Shown here: one piece after another, positions 5,834 through 12,346 of the stretch
How the letters are laid out: the number at the start of each line of letters is the position of its first letter
Numbering within the stretch: position 1 is the first letter of the stretch
Source: Phocaeicola_A sp963652075
GTDB taxonomy: Bacteria; Bacteroidota; Bacteroidia; Bacteroidales; Bacteroidaceae
Direction of reading: 5' to 3'
NCBI GenBank assembly: GCA_963652075.1
Contig: CAVJRQ010000037.1
Span: forward strand, 1-12,382
DNA length: 12,382 nt
The notes under the pieces: model-generated
The model's input: only the letters and a program-made list of their open reading frames with translations
Told to the model about the DNA's origin: nothing
The model's database searches: none
Position numbers and translations under genes: made by a program

Positions 5834-8343
5834 TTGTCTATCACTCTTTTCAGTTCTTCAATGGTTTGTTTCATAGTCTCTTTGGGGTAAGCCACCTCTT
5901 GCAGGATGGCCAAGGCCCGTTCGCCTGTCAATGCGTCGAAATCCTCTTGACGGATGGTAACGAGGAGTCCCGCCATGTCCACTGCCCCCGGGCTGACAAG
6001 CATCTTCGCCTTCTCGTTGGTGTAGCAGTCCGGTCGGTGCTTGCTGCGGGGGATGATGACGTAACGCATTTCCCCGTCCGAACTCTTCCAGGCTATCAGG
6101 TTGAGCGACGGTTCTTCCTCGTCCTCGATGTGGACGGGCAGACAAGCCACCGCTTGGCGCAACAGCCTTACCGCCTCGTCGCCCGTAAGTCCCTCCTTTG
6201 ATACCGCCAGTACCAACATCGGCACGTAGCTCTCCGTGAGGGCGTATAGCCGACTTCCTTTCGCAGTGGTCACCACCGCTTCGCCCTGCTCGATGTACTC
6301 CTGCACCAATTCGCGGATGGGCAGCTGTTCACCGACGAACAGTTGGAAGTGCGCATGGTCGGGTGCTGAAGCTCCGCTGTGCGCTCCGTTGTAGACATGG
6401 ATGCAAGAGGGGGATAGCAGCGACGTGTAGTGTACGAACTCTTCCAGACTTCCCTCCAACCGCTGCACCGTGTGTGCCGTATGGACGATGGTGAAGTGTC
6501 CCGGCTTGATGGGGTAGGGGTTCACCAGCGCCTCGAAATGTCCGAAGCAACGGATGAATCCCTGTTCCTTCGGTCGGTTCTCCTTGCAGAGGAAGCAGGG
6601 TCGCTCTTGCAGATGCTTCTTGCTCATGTCCGCTCCCGTGGACTGCACCCTGTTCGGGTTGAACTGCGCCGACAGCCCGTTGTCGAACCGTTTGGTTACC
6701 ACCTGCTGCAACTCTTCGTAATTCTTCCGCGCAAGCTCCCAGCTATGGAGTTGCTCCTCGTAGAGTCCCGTCAGTTCCTCCTCCGTCACGTCCGGGTAGG
6801 GCATTGCCTCTCCTTGCCTGCGGGCACGGAGCTCGATGGTTCGTATCTTGTCTTTATAGAAATTGTTGGCGTTTATCTTGTCGATGCTCAGTGCCGCGTC
6901 GGAGTTTCCCTCCCAGCGGCGGCACAGGTAAACCACGTCGTAGATGCGCTCGATGCGGTAATGGTGGGAGATGGCCAAGGCCATGGCATAGTCCTCTCCA
7001 TAGCAGGTGTTCGGGAACGGCAACGCTTTGGCGATGGGCGTATAGAAAGCCCGTGGCGCTCCAAGCCCGTTGATGCGCAGCGCATTGTTGCGTCCGTTGT
7101 CGGCCGTCCACTCGCTGTGGTCGATGATGCCGGGCGGCAGTTCCTTCAGGTTGAAGTCCGTGATGCGGTACGAACCGATGACCATGCCGCACTCCTTCTC
7201 GTTGAATACCGAAAGGATTCGTTCGATGGTGTGCTCGTCGCTATAGAGGTCGTCACTGTCCAGTTGGATAGCCACGTTCTTGCAGGCGGGGTGGTTCAGT
7301 CCCATGTTCCAGCATCCTCCTATGCCTAAGTCTGTCCGCTCCGGTTGGATGTGTACCACCCGTCTGTCCTTGGCCGCATATTGTGCAATCACCTCCGTTG
7401 TGCCGTCGGTGGAGTGGTTGTCGATGACCAGCACGTTGAACTCATCGGCACAGACCTGGCTCAGCACCGAACCGATGGCGTCGCCGATGGTGCGTACCCG
7501 GTTGCGAACGGGGATGATGACCGACGCACCGTTGATGGGGTACTGCTTCCGTAGGTGACCCAGATACCTGTAGTTGCTCGGATGCAGGTATCCGCCGGTC
7601 CGTTTCAGATAGCGTGTGCAAACCTGCTCCATCTCCACCTGTACCTCCCGGTTGCGCGGATTCACGTAGTCAAACTGTTTCTCGCCCGACTTTCTGCCGT
7701 CCGTCTCTACCTGCGTGTAGAGATACTCGTTGACGTGCAAGGGCAACTGTTTGCCCGCCGAGGTGATGAACAGCCGCAGGTAGTAGAGTCCGGCATAGCG
7801 GAGTGAGGGAACATCGGCCGTCATCACCTGCCTGCACAAGTCCGTGCGGAACAGGAGCAACGAACCGAAGTCGAAGTCATCCCGCAGGCTTCCTTCCTGG
7901 CAGTCAATGACAGGATGGGGCGTGCGGTGGTCTCCCTGCTGGTCGTAGTAGTCGCTGTAAATCATCCCTGCCGACGTGGCATCGGCGATGTTGCCCAACC
8001 GTTCCAATGACTTGTAGCCCAATTGGAGTGGGGTGGTGCGGGTGTAAAGCAGTACGTAGGGCGTGGCAGCCAGTTGGGTGGCAAGCCGTAGCGTGTCCGT
8101 GTCGAACACCGTGGAACATTTGATGAGGCGGCATCCCTCGAAAATCTCGTCGCTCAAGGTAGCACGGGAGGCGGCCGTGCGCGTTCCTTCGTTGGCGGTT
8201 GCCGTCGACTGCGCGGCTTCCCGTTGGTAGGCCAACAGGTAGATGTCGCTTACCGCAGCCTCACTGCGCAACTGGGATATGTTGGTTCGTATGGTTTCTT
8301 CATTGGTGAATGGCAAGAAGCAAGTGAAGCGTTTCTCTTTCAT
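5830..8343 (-). CDS. GT2 glycosyltransferase fused to a DUF4922 (HIT/Ap4A-phosphorylase-like) domain
   Basis: This 837-residue protein is the first gene of the operon and has three parts. Residues 1-262 look like a degenerate GT-A domain (YVLLYTRTTPL near 96, AGMIYSDYYD near 125, DDFDFGSLLLFR near 155). Residues 272-470 are a canonical family 2 glycosyltransferase: ASVIIPVRNR, VLVIDNHSTDGT, the metal motif DSDD (362-365), and GED (449-451) as the probable catalytic acid region. Residues 525-837 match DUF4922: FNPNRVQSTGA, a CxxC pair in PCFLCKENRP (C583, C586), NPYPIKPGHFTI, and DHAHFQ (H663, H665, Q667), which is the GalT/HIT-type active-site motif. Known relatives of that domain cleave or transfer nucleotides (Ap4A phosphorylase, GDP-L-galactose phosphorylase, GalT). 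There is no signal peptide or clear membrane segment, so it is probably cytosolic. Its first position in a wall-sugar salvage operon suggests it handles nucleotide sugars, but donor, acceptor and product cannot be told from sequence. Confidence 0.82.
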   Translation of the reverse strand: MKEKRFTCFLPFTNEETIRTNISQLRSEAAVSDIYLLAYQREAAQSTATANEGTRTAASRATLSDEIFEGCRLIKCSTVFDTDTLRLATQLAATPYVLLYTRTTPLQLGYKSLERLGNIADATSAGMIYSDYYDQQGDHRTPHPVIDCQEGSLRDDFDFGSLLLFRTDLCRQVMTADVPSLRYAGLYYLRLFITSAGKQLPLHVNEYLYTQVETDGRKSGEKQFDYVNPRNREVQVEMEQVCTRYLKRTGGYLHPSNYRYLGHLRKQYPINGASVIIPVRNRVRTIGDAIGSVLSQVCADEFNVLVIDNHSTDGTTEVIAQYAAKDRRVVHIQPERTDLGIGGCWNMGLNHPACKNVAIQLDSDDLYSDEHTIERILSVFNEKECGMVIGSYRITDFNLKELPPGIIDHSEWTADNGRNNALRINGLGAPRAFYTPIAKALPFPNTCYGEDYAMALAISHHYRIERIYDVVYLCRRWEGNSDAALSIDKINANNFYKDKIRTIELRARRQGEAMPYPDVTEEELTGLYEEQLHSWELARKNYEELQQVVTKRFDNGLSAQFNPNRVQSTGADMSKKHLQERPCFLCKENRPKEQGFIRCFGHFEALVNPYPIKPGHFTIVHTAHTVQRLEGSLEEFVHYTSLLSPSCIHVYNGAHSGASAPDHAHFQLFVGEQLPIRELVQEYIEQGEAVVTTAKGSRLYALTESYVPMLVLAVSKEGLTGDEAVRLLRQAVACLPVHIEDEEEPSLNLIAWKSSDGEMRYVIIPRSKHRPDCYTNEKAKMLVSPGAVDMAGLLVTIRQEDFDALTGERALAILQEVAYPKETMKQTIEELKRVIDK

Positions 8344-8410
8344 GTATTCCGTTCGTTTTAGGTGGAATTGTTTATCGGCCTTCGCTTTCCACTAAGCAAG
8401 GCGTGGCAAG

Positions 8411-8423
8411 GCAAAGACTTTGC
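8411..8423. promoter_or_regulatory. 13-base palindrome at the operon start (possible operator)
   Basis: GCAAAG-A-CTTTGC is a perfect 6+6 inverted repeat. It abuts and shares one base with the -7 box of the leftward operon, so it covers the predicted transcription start. It also lies next to short direct repeats (GGCAAGG-like, 8396-8413). This is where a repressor would block initiation. No regulator gene is in the window, and a palindrome of this size can occur by chance. Confidence 0.35.
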
Positions 8424-8430
8424 AAACTTA
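8423..8430 (-). promoter_or_regulatory. Probable -7 promoter element of the salvage operon
   Basis: The minus strand reads TAAGTTTG, an exact match to the Bacteroidetes -7 consensus TAnnTTTG. About 20-25 bases upstream there is only an imperfect -33 candidate (GTTTC in the 8455-8459 region). A start some 7 bases downstream would leave a leader of roughly 70 bases before the ATG at 8343. It is the only good match on this strand in the intergenic region. Confidence 0.55.
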
Positions 8431-8520
8431 CACAAAATAGTTCAGTGTCGGGGTGAAACGATGTCGAAAAAGTCCCTCTGCTCAAGAAAATGTCTATTAA
8501 AGTAACGGAATGGTGCGGTG

Positions 8521-8552
8521 TTGTCACTTTTTTCTCTAACTTTGCGTGACAA
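8521..8552. repeat. Perfect 7+7 inverted repeat bracketing the rlmN -7 box
   Basis: TTGTCAC (8521-8527) and GTGACAA (8546-8552) are exact reverse complements separated by 18 bases, and the -7 box of the rightward operon lies between them. The spacing of about 2.4 helical turns could suit a dimeric regulator or DNA bend. The spacer is T-rich, and the 3' arm would fall at the transcript start. Confidence 0.35.
8537..8544 (+). promoter_or_regulatory. Probable -7 promoter element of the rlmN operon
   Basis: TAACTTTG matches TAnnTTTG exactly and sits 29 bases before the ATG at 8574, a normal short leader. I do not see a TTTG -33 box at the expected distance of about 19-21 bases; the nearest TTG (8521-8523) is only 13 bases away. 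The promoter may be weak, or helped by a factor binding the flanking inverted repeat. Confidence 0.5.
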
Positions 8553-8573
8553 TTCATTATCCTTGGAAAAGAG

Positions 8574-9626
8574 ATGGACATGACCAAACAGAGGCTTTTG
8601 GGGATGACGCTTGCCGAAGTGCAACAAGTGGTGAAGGAAAGGAATATGCCTGGATTCACCGCCAAGCAGATTGTATCGTGGCTTTACGATAAGAAGGTGA
8701 ACTCCATTGACGAGATGACCAACCTCTCGCTCAAACAGCGCGAACTGCTCAAGCGTGACTTCGAAGTGGGGGCGGAAGCCCCCGTGGAGGCGATGCGATC
8801 GGTCGACGGAACCGTAAAATACCTCTTCCGCGTGGGTGAGAACCGTTTCGTGGAGGCTGTCTACATCCCCGACGGTGAGCGGGCTACGCTGTGCGTGTCG
8901 TCACAGGTGGGCTGCAAGATGAACTGCCTCTTCTGCATGACGGGCAAGCAGGGCTTTACCGTCAACCTTACCGCCAACCAGATTCTCAACCAAATCTATT
9001 CCATACCCGAAAGGGATACCCTTACCAACATCGTGCTGATGGGGATGGGCGAACCCTTTGACAATCTGGACGAGGTGCTCAAGGCACTCTCCATCCTGAC
9101 GGCGGACTATGGATATAAATGGAGCCCTAAACGCATCACCGTGTCGTCCGTTGGACTGCGGAAAGGGCTGCGTCGCTTCCTCGATGAGAGCGACTGCCAC
9201 TTGGCTATCAGCCTGCATACCCCCATACCGGCGCAGCGGCGGACGCTGATGCCTGCCGAGGGGGCGTTTTCCATCACCGAGGTGGTGGATGTGCTCCGTG
9301 AGTACGACTTCAGCAAGCAACGCCGCCTCTCGTTTGAGTATATCCTCTTCAAGGGCGTGAACGATTCCATGCTCCATGCCAAGGAGCTGGTGAAGTTGCT
9401 GAGGGGCATTGAGTGCCGCGTCAACCTGATCCGCTTTCACGCCATCCCCGGTGTGGACCTCAACGGGACGGATGCCGAGTCGATGGTACGGTTTCGTGAC
9501 TACCTGACAGGTCACGGCCTGTTCTCCACCATACGCGCCTCTCGCGGAGAAGACATCTTCGCTGCCTGCGGAATGCTCTCCACCGCCAAACAACAACATA
9601 TTGAACTGACATATCTAAATAAATAG
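8574..9626 (+). CDS. rlmN: 23S rRNA (A2503-C2) / tRNA (A37-C2) methyltransferase RlmN
   Basis: This 350-residue radical SAM enzyme methylates C2 of adenine 2503 in 23S rRNA and of adenine 37 in some tRNAs, by the ping-pong mechanism with a methyl-cysteine. The FeS cluster motif C-x3-C-x2-C is at C114, C118 and C121. The two mechanistic cysteines are C107 (in TLCVSSQVGC) and C332 (in EDIFAACG), matching E. coli C118 and C355. GMGEPFDN (157-164) is the SAM-contact GGEP-like motif, and the FVEAVYIP glutamate (E94) is the expected one. All catalytic residues are present and the length is normal for the family. An in-frame ATG at 8580 (MTKQRLLG) would be better spaced from the purine-rich AAAAGAG upstream and could be the true start. 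The gene is 9 bases from the next one. Confidence 0.96.
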   Translation: MDMTKQRLLGMTLAEVQQVVKERNMPGFTAKQIVSWLYDKKVNSIDEMTNLSLKQRELLKRDFEVGAEAPVEAMRSVDGTVKYLFRVGENRFVEAVYIPDGERATLCVSSQVGCKMNCLFCMTGKQGFTVNLTANQILNQIYSIPERDTLTNIVLMGMGEPFDNLDEVLKALSILTADYGYKWSPKRITVSSVGLRKGLRRFLDESDCHLAISLHTPIPAQRRTLMPAEGAFSITEVVDVLREYDFSKQRRLSFEYILFKGVNDSMLHAKELVKLLRGIECRVNLIRFHAIPGVDLNGTDAESMVRFRDYLTGHGLFSTIRASRGEDIFAACGMLSTAKQQHIELTYLNK

Positions 9627-9635
9627 GAAGAGATT

Positions 9636-10694
9636 ATGAAAAACGTAGTATCGTATTTGAATATCCTGATAGTGGCACTGCTCCTCTCCTCTTGCAGGAA
9701 CGGAACCATCTTCACGCCCAAGTCGAGCGGCCGTGCCTACGAGATGCTTGTGGTGGTCGACAAAGCCCTGTGGGAACGTCCTTCGGGCAGAGCCCTGTTC
9801 GATGTACTGGATACCGATGTGCCGGGGTTGCCCCAATCGGAGCGGTCGTTCCGTATCTCCAACGTGGCACCCGAAGACTTTGACCGTACGTTCCGTATCT
9901 TTCGCAACATCATCATTGTCGACATCAAGGATACCTACACGCAACCCAAGTTGAAGTATTTGCGCAACGTCTACGCCCAGCCGCAGATGATTATGAACAT
10001 CCAGGCTCCCAACGAAGAGGAGTTCCAGGAGTTCGTTACCCGTCACAAGCAGACCATCATCGACTTCTTCGTCAATTCCGAAATCAACCGTCAGATTAGG
10101 GCACTCAAGGATAAACACAGTGATTTGGTGGAACGCAAGGTGGACAGCATCTTCCACTGCAAGATATGGGTGCCTACCGAACTGGCTTTCTACAAAGTGG
10201 GGAAGGACTTCTTTTGGGGGTCTACCAACGCCGCCACCAGCGACATGAACATAGTGGTCTACTCCTATCCTTATACCGACAACAATACCTTCACCCGTGA
10301 ATACTTCATCCACAAGCGCGACTCGGTGATGGAGAAGAACCTTCCCGGTGCGCGCGAAGGCATGTACATGATGACGGACACCATCTATGTGGAAACGAAA
10401 GACATTGCCGTGAAAGGCGAATACGCACAAGAAGCTCGTGGCTTGTGGGCTATGAAGGGCGACATGATGGGCGGACCGTTCGTCTCCCACTCGCGCGTGG
10501 ACAAGGTCAACGGCCGGGTGGTTGTGGCGGAGGCGTTCATCTACTCGCCGGACAAGCTGAAACGCAATCTCATCCGCATGATGGAAGCGTCGCTCTACAC
10601 CCTTACGCTGCCCGATGAAGAACAGCGCAACGAAGTTCCTGTGGAGGGAGCGGAAGAGGCTGAAGTAAAGAAAGAAGAAACGGAAAACAAATAA
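9636..10694 (+). CDS. DUF4837 family lipoprotein
   Basis: This 352-residue protein starts with a lipoprotein signal peptide: a short basic start (MKN), a hydrophobic core (ILIVALLL) and the lipobox LSSC with C20 as the lipidated cysteine. The residues after the cysteine (RNGT) lack the acidic surface-export signal described for Bacteroidetes lipoproteins, so it probably faces the periplasm. The mature part is recognisable as DUF4837, a family essentially of Bacteroidetes and without known function. Features include YEMLVVVDKALWE (residues 31-43), a repeated FR-centred region (DRTFRIFRNIIIVDI), GGPFVSHSRVD near residue 280, and a charged, acidic/lysine-rich C-terminal tail. A GGAAGAG sequence just before the ATG is a plausible ribosome site. 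It lies between rlmN and pdxA with gaps of 9 and 7 bases, so it is probably cotranscribed, but neither neighbour hints at its role. Confidence 0.85.
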   Translation: MKNVVSYLNILIVALLLSSCRNGTIFTPKSSGRAYEMLVVVDKALWERPSGRALFDVLDTDVPGLPQSERSFRISNVAPEDFDRTFRIFRNIIIVDIKDTYTQPKLKYLRNVYAQPQMIMNIQAPNEEEFQEFVTRHKQTIIDFFVNSEINRQIRALKDKHSDLVERKVDSIFHCKIWVPTELAFYKVGKDFFWGSTNAATSDMNIVVYSYPYTDNNTFTREYFIHKRDSVMEKNLPGAREGMYMMTDTIYVETKDIAVKGEYAQEARGLWAMKGDMMGGPFVSHSRVDKVNGRVVVAEAFIYSPDKLKRNLIRMMEASLYTLTLPDEEQRNEVPVEGAEEAEVKKEETENK

Positions 10695-10701
10695 CAAAGA
10701 T

Positions 10702-11802
10702 ATGGAAAAGAACAAAATACGTGTCGGCATCACGCAAGGCGACATTAACGGAGTGGGCTATGAGGTCATCCTGAAGGCTTTTGCCGACCCCACCATGCTC
10801 GAACTCTGTACCCCCATCGTGTATGGCTCGTCGAAAGTGGCGACCTATCACCGCAAGGCCATGGAACTGCAGACCAATTTCAGCTCCATCGCTTCGGCGG
10901 CGGATGCCTCGGACAACAAATTGAACGTTGTCAATTGCTGTGACGAAGAGCTGAAGGTGGAGTTCGGCAAACCGGCTCAAGAGATTGGCAAGGCGGCCTT
11001 GGATGCTTTGGAACGGTCGCTCCTCGACTATCGCGAAGGACTGATAGATGTGCTGGTGACTGCTCCTATCAATAAGAATACCATCCAGTCCGACCTGTTT
11101 CATTTCCCCGGCCATACCGAGTACATCGAAGAGCGGGTAGGCAACGGCAACAAGGCGTTGATGATACTCATGAAGGATGATTTCCGTGTGGCGCTGGTCA
11201 CCACTCACGTGGCTGTGAAGGACATCGCCTCTTCCATCACGAAAGAGTTGATAAAGGAAAAACTGGCCATCTTCAATCAATCGTTGAAGCGTGATTTCAA
11301 TATCGGGAAACCCCGCATCGCTGTGTTGGCGTTGAACCCCCATGCCGGTGACAACGGTCTCATCGGCAGCGAAGAGCAGGAAATCATCTTGCCGGCTATC
11401 AACGAGATGGTGGCGGAGGGTGTGCAGTGTTTCGGTCCTTTCCCGGCTGACGGCTTCATGGGGTCGCGTGCCTACACTCATTTCGATGGAGTCTTGGCCA
11501 TGTATCACGATCAGGGACTGGCTCCTTTCAAGGCGTTGGTGATGGACGATGGTGTGAACTACACCGCAGGACTTCCCATCGTGCGTACGTCGCCCGCGCA
11601 CGGCACCGCGTATGACATTGCGGGCAAGGGCGTAGCTTCCGAGGAATCGTTCCGTCAGGCTCTCTATGTCGCCATCGATGTCTATCGCAACCGTCAGATG
11701 GATAAGGAGATTCGTAAGAATCCGCTTCGCAAGCAATACTATGACAAGCGCGACGACAGCGACAAGCTGAAGCTTGATGCCGTAGAGGAAGAGGTGCTGT
11801 AG
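10702..11802 (+). CDS. pdxA: 4-hydroxythreonine-4-phosphate dehydrogenase PdxA
   Basis: PdxA oxidises 4-phospho-hydroxy-threonine with NAD; the product decarboxylates and is joined with deoxyxylulose-5-P by PdxJ to make pyridoxine 5'-phosphate, in the cytosol. The protein has 366 residues, longer than E. coli PdxA (about 329) because of a lysine/acidic C-terminal tail and a small insertion near residues 60-90. The family motifs are all present: GITQGDINGVGYE (9-21), VTAPINK (119-125), FPGHTE (135-140), LNPHAGDNG (211-219), FDGVLAMYHDQGLAPFK (261-277) and LPIVRTSPAHGTAYDIAG. The three metal-binding histidines are H169, H214 and H269, in register with E. coli H166, H211 and H266. The start is the ATG 7 bases after the DUF4837 stop, with no obvious Shine-Dalgarno site. 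It is the last gene of the rightward operon. Confidence 0.95.
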   Translation: MEKNKIRVGITQGDINGVGYEVILKAFADPTMLELCTPIVYGSSKVATYHRKAMELQTNFSSIASAADASDNKLNVVNCCDEELKVEFGKPAQEIGKAALDALERSLLDYREGLIDVLVTAPINKNTIQSDLFHFPGHTEYIEERVGNGNKALMILMKDDFRVALVTTHVAVKDIASSITKELIKEKLAIFNQSLKRDFNIGKPRIAVLALNPHAGDNGLIGSEEQEIILPAINEMVAEGVQCFGPFPADGFMGSRAYTHFDGVLAMYHDQGLAPFKALVMDDGVNYTAGLPIVRTSPAHGTAYDIAGKGVASEESFRQALYVAIDVYRNRQMDKEIRKNPLRKQYYDKRDDSDKLKLDAVEEEVL

Positions 11803-11849
11803 CAATCATAGAAGCTCTGTTGAAAGTCCACAACGATGACTATATACAC

Positions 11850-11880
11850 GTTGCCCCGGGACGATATGTCTCGGGGCAAC
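11850..11880. other. Strong GC-rich stem-loop after pdxA
   Basis: A 13-base-pair stem (GTTGCCCCGGGAC against GTCTCGGGGCAAC, one G-U pair) closes a 5-base loop GATAT. It is not followed by a T run on either strand, so it is not a textbook intrinsic terminator. A second perfect 7-base inverted repeat (CCACAAC 11828-11834, GTTGTGG 11886-11892) encloses it, making a nested structure. It may protect the 3' end of the pdxA mRNA or assist the terminator just downstream. Confidence 0.6.
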
Positions 11881-11932
11881 GACTTGTTGTGGGGAGGTTT
11901 CCCTAATAATACCAAACTTTTAGGGTGGCTTG

Positions 11933-11955
11933 GCTTACATCGGGTAAGCGTTTTT
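11933..11955 (+). terminator. Probable intrinsic terminator of the rlmN-pdxA operon
   Basis: GCTTAC and GTAAGC form a perfect 6-base-pair stem with a 5-base loop (ATCGG), followed by G and five T residues. It lies about 130 bases after the pdxA stop and before the tRNA promoter. Another inverted repeat (CCCTAA 11901-11906, TTAGGG 11920-11925) lies just upstream. Confidence 0.55.
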
Positions 11956-11995
11956 GGGTAAAAACATAAATTGGAAAGAAAAAATTGCGAAAATG

Positions 11996-12027
11996 TTTGG
12001 ATGGTATTGCGGAATGCTCTATCTTTG
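11996..12027 (+). promoter_or_regulatory. Bacteroidetes-type promoter of tRNA-Val
   Basis: TTTG at 11996-11999, a spacer of 20 bases and TATCTTTG at 12020-12027 match the primary sigma factor consensus of Bacteroidetes (TTTG, 19-21 bases, TAnnTTTG) at every defined position. Transcription would begin near 12034, leaving a short leader before the tRNA. It is the best promoter in the window and the strongest single pointer to the phylum. Confidence 0.8.
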
Positions 12028-12047
12028 CAACCGCTTTTAAGAAGCAA

Positions 12048-12122
12048 GGGCGTTTAGCTCAGCTGGTTCAGAGCGTCTGCCTTACAAGCAGAGGGTCGGC
12101 GGTTCGAATCCGTCAACGCCCA
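12048..12122 (+). tRNA. tRNA-Val (anticodon UAC)
   Basis: A complete cloverleaf can be folded by eye: acceptor GGGCGTT with AACGCCC, D stem GCTC/GAGC, anticodon stem TCTGC/GCAGA with loop CTTACAA (anticodon TAC, so valine, reading GUA and other GUN codons), a 5-base variable loop, T stem GGCGG/CCGTC (one G-U pair) with loop TTCGAAT, and discriminator A. The 3' CCA is not encoded and would be added by nucleotidyltransferase. It is a lone tRNA with its own promoter and terminator. Confidence 0.97.
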
Positions 12123-12128
12123 CAACGA

Positions 12129-12162
12129 AAGAGATGACTTTTATGAGTTGTCTCTTTTTTTT
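12129..12162 (+). terminator. Intrinsic terminator of tRNA-Val
   Basis: AAGAGATGAC (12129-12138) pairs with GTTGTCTCTT (12147-12156), with two G-U pairs, around an 8-base loop. The stem runs directly into eight T residues (12155-12162). It begins 7 bases after the tRNA. Confidence 0.85.
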
Positions 12163-12244
12163 GTGTCCTGGCTTAGCCTGGCTGCCGGGGGTAGTCCGGA
12201 TCCGCCGAATATTGGGTCAGCGGATATCCTCGGTGTCGATTATT

Positions 12245-12321
12245 CCGTTAACCAGCCATTGACCAACCGTTAACCAACCATTTACCAGCCATTGACCAGC
12301 CGTTAACCAACCGTTAACCAA
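12245..12321. repeat. Seven 11-bp tandem repeats
   Basis: Seven contiguous units follow the pattern CC(G/A)TT(A/G/T)ACCA(G/A). Two flavours occur: CCGTTAACCA (units 1, 3, 6, 7), which contains the palindrome GTTAAC, and CCATTGACCA (units 2, 5; unit 4 is CCATTTACCAG). The 11-base unit is not a multiple of three and no reading frame runs through, so it is non-coding. The unit is close to one helical turn, so each copy presents the same DNA face. The 82 bases before it (12163-12244) hold only a small inverted repeat, ATCCGC 12200-12205 with GCGGAT 12220-12225. Confidence 0.85.
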
Positions 12322-12346
12322 AATCCGTTCGTTTGGGGAGGGTGTC

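Noticed and set aside
9615..10745. 376-residue minus-strand open frame opposite the DUF4837 gene
   Set aside because: It has His/Val-rich antisense composition and no family motifs, while the plus frame has a lipoprotein signal and a known domain. The same reasoning rejects the 400-residue antisense frame over pdxA (10603-11805).
11593..11602. Alanine in TSPAHGTA of PdxA where E. coli has aspartate (TSVDHGTA)
   Set aside because: All three metal histidines and the other motifs are intact, and this position probably varies among PdxA lineages, so it is not evidence of lost activity.
11739..12047. 102-residue minus-strand open frame covering the pdxA end and intergenic region
   Set aside because: It crosses the end of pdxA, two hairpins and the tRNA promoter, and its translation is Ser/Leu-rich with no recognisable domain.
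12048..12122. tRNA as an integration site with a downstream att copy
   Set aside because: No duplicate of the tRNA 3' end occurs in the 260 bases that follow, and there is no integrase gene in the window.
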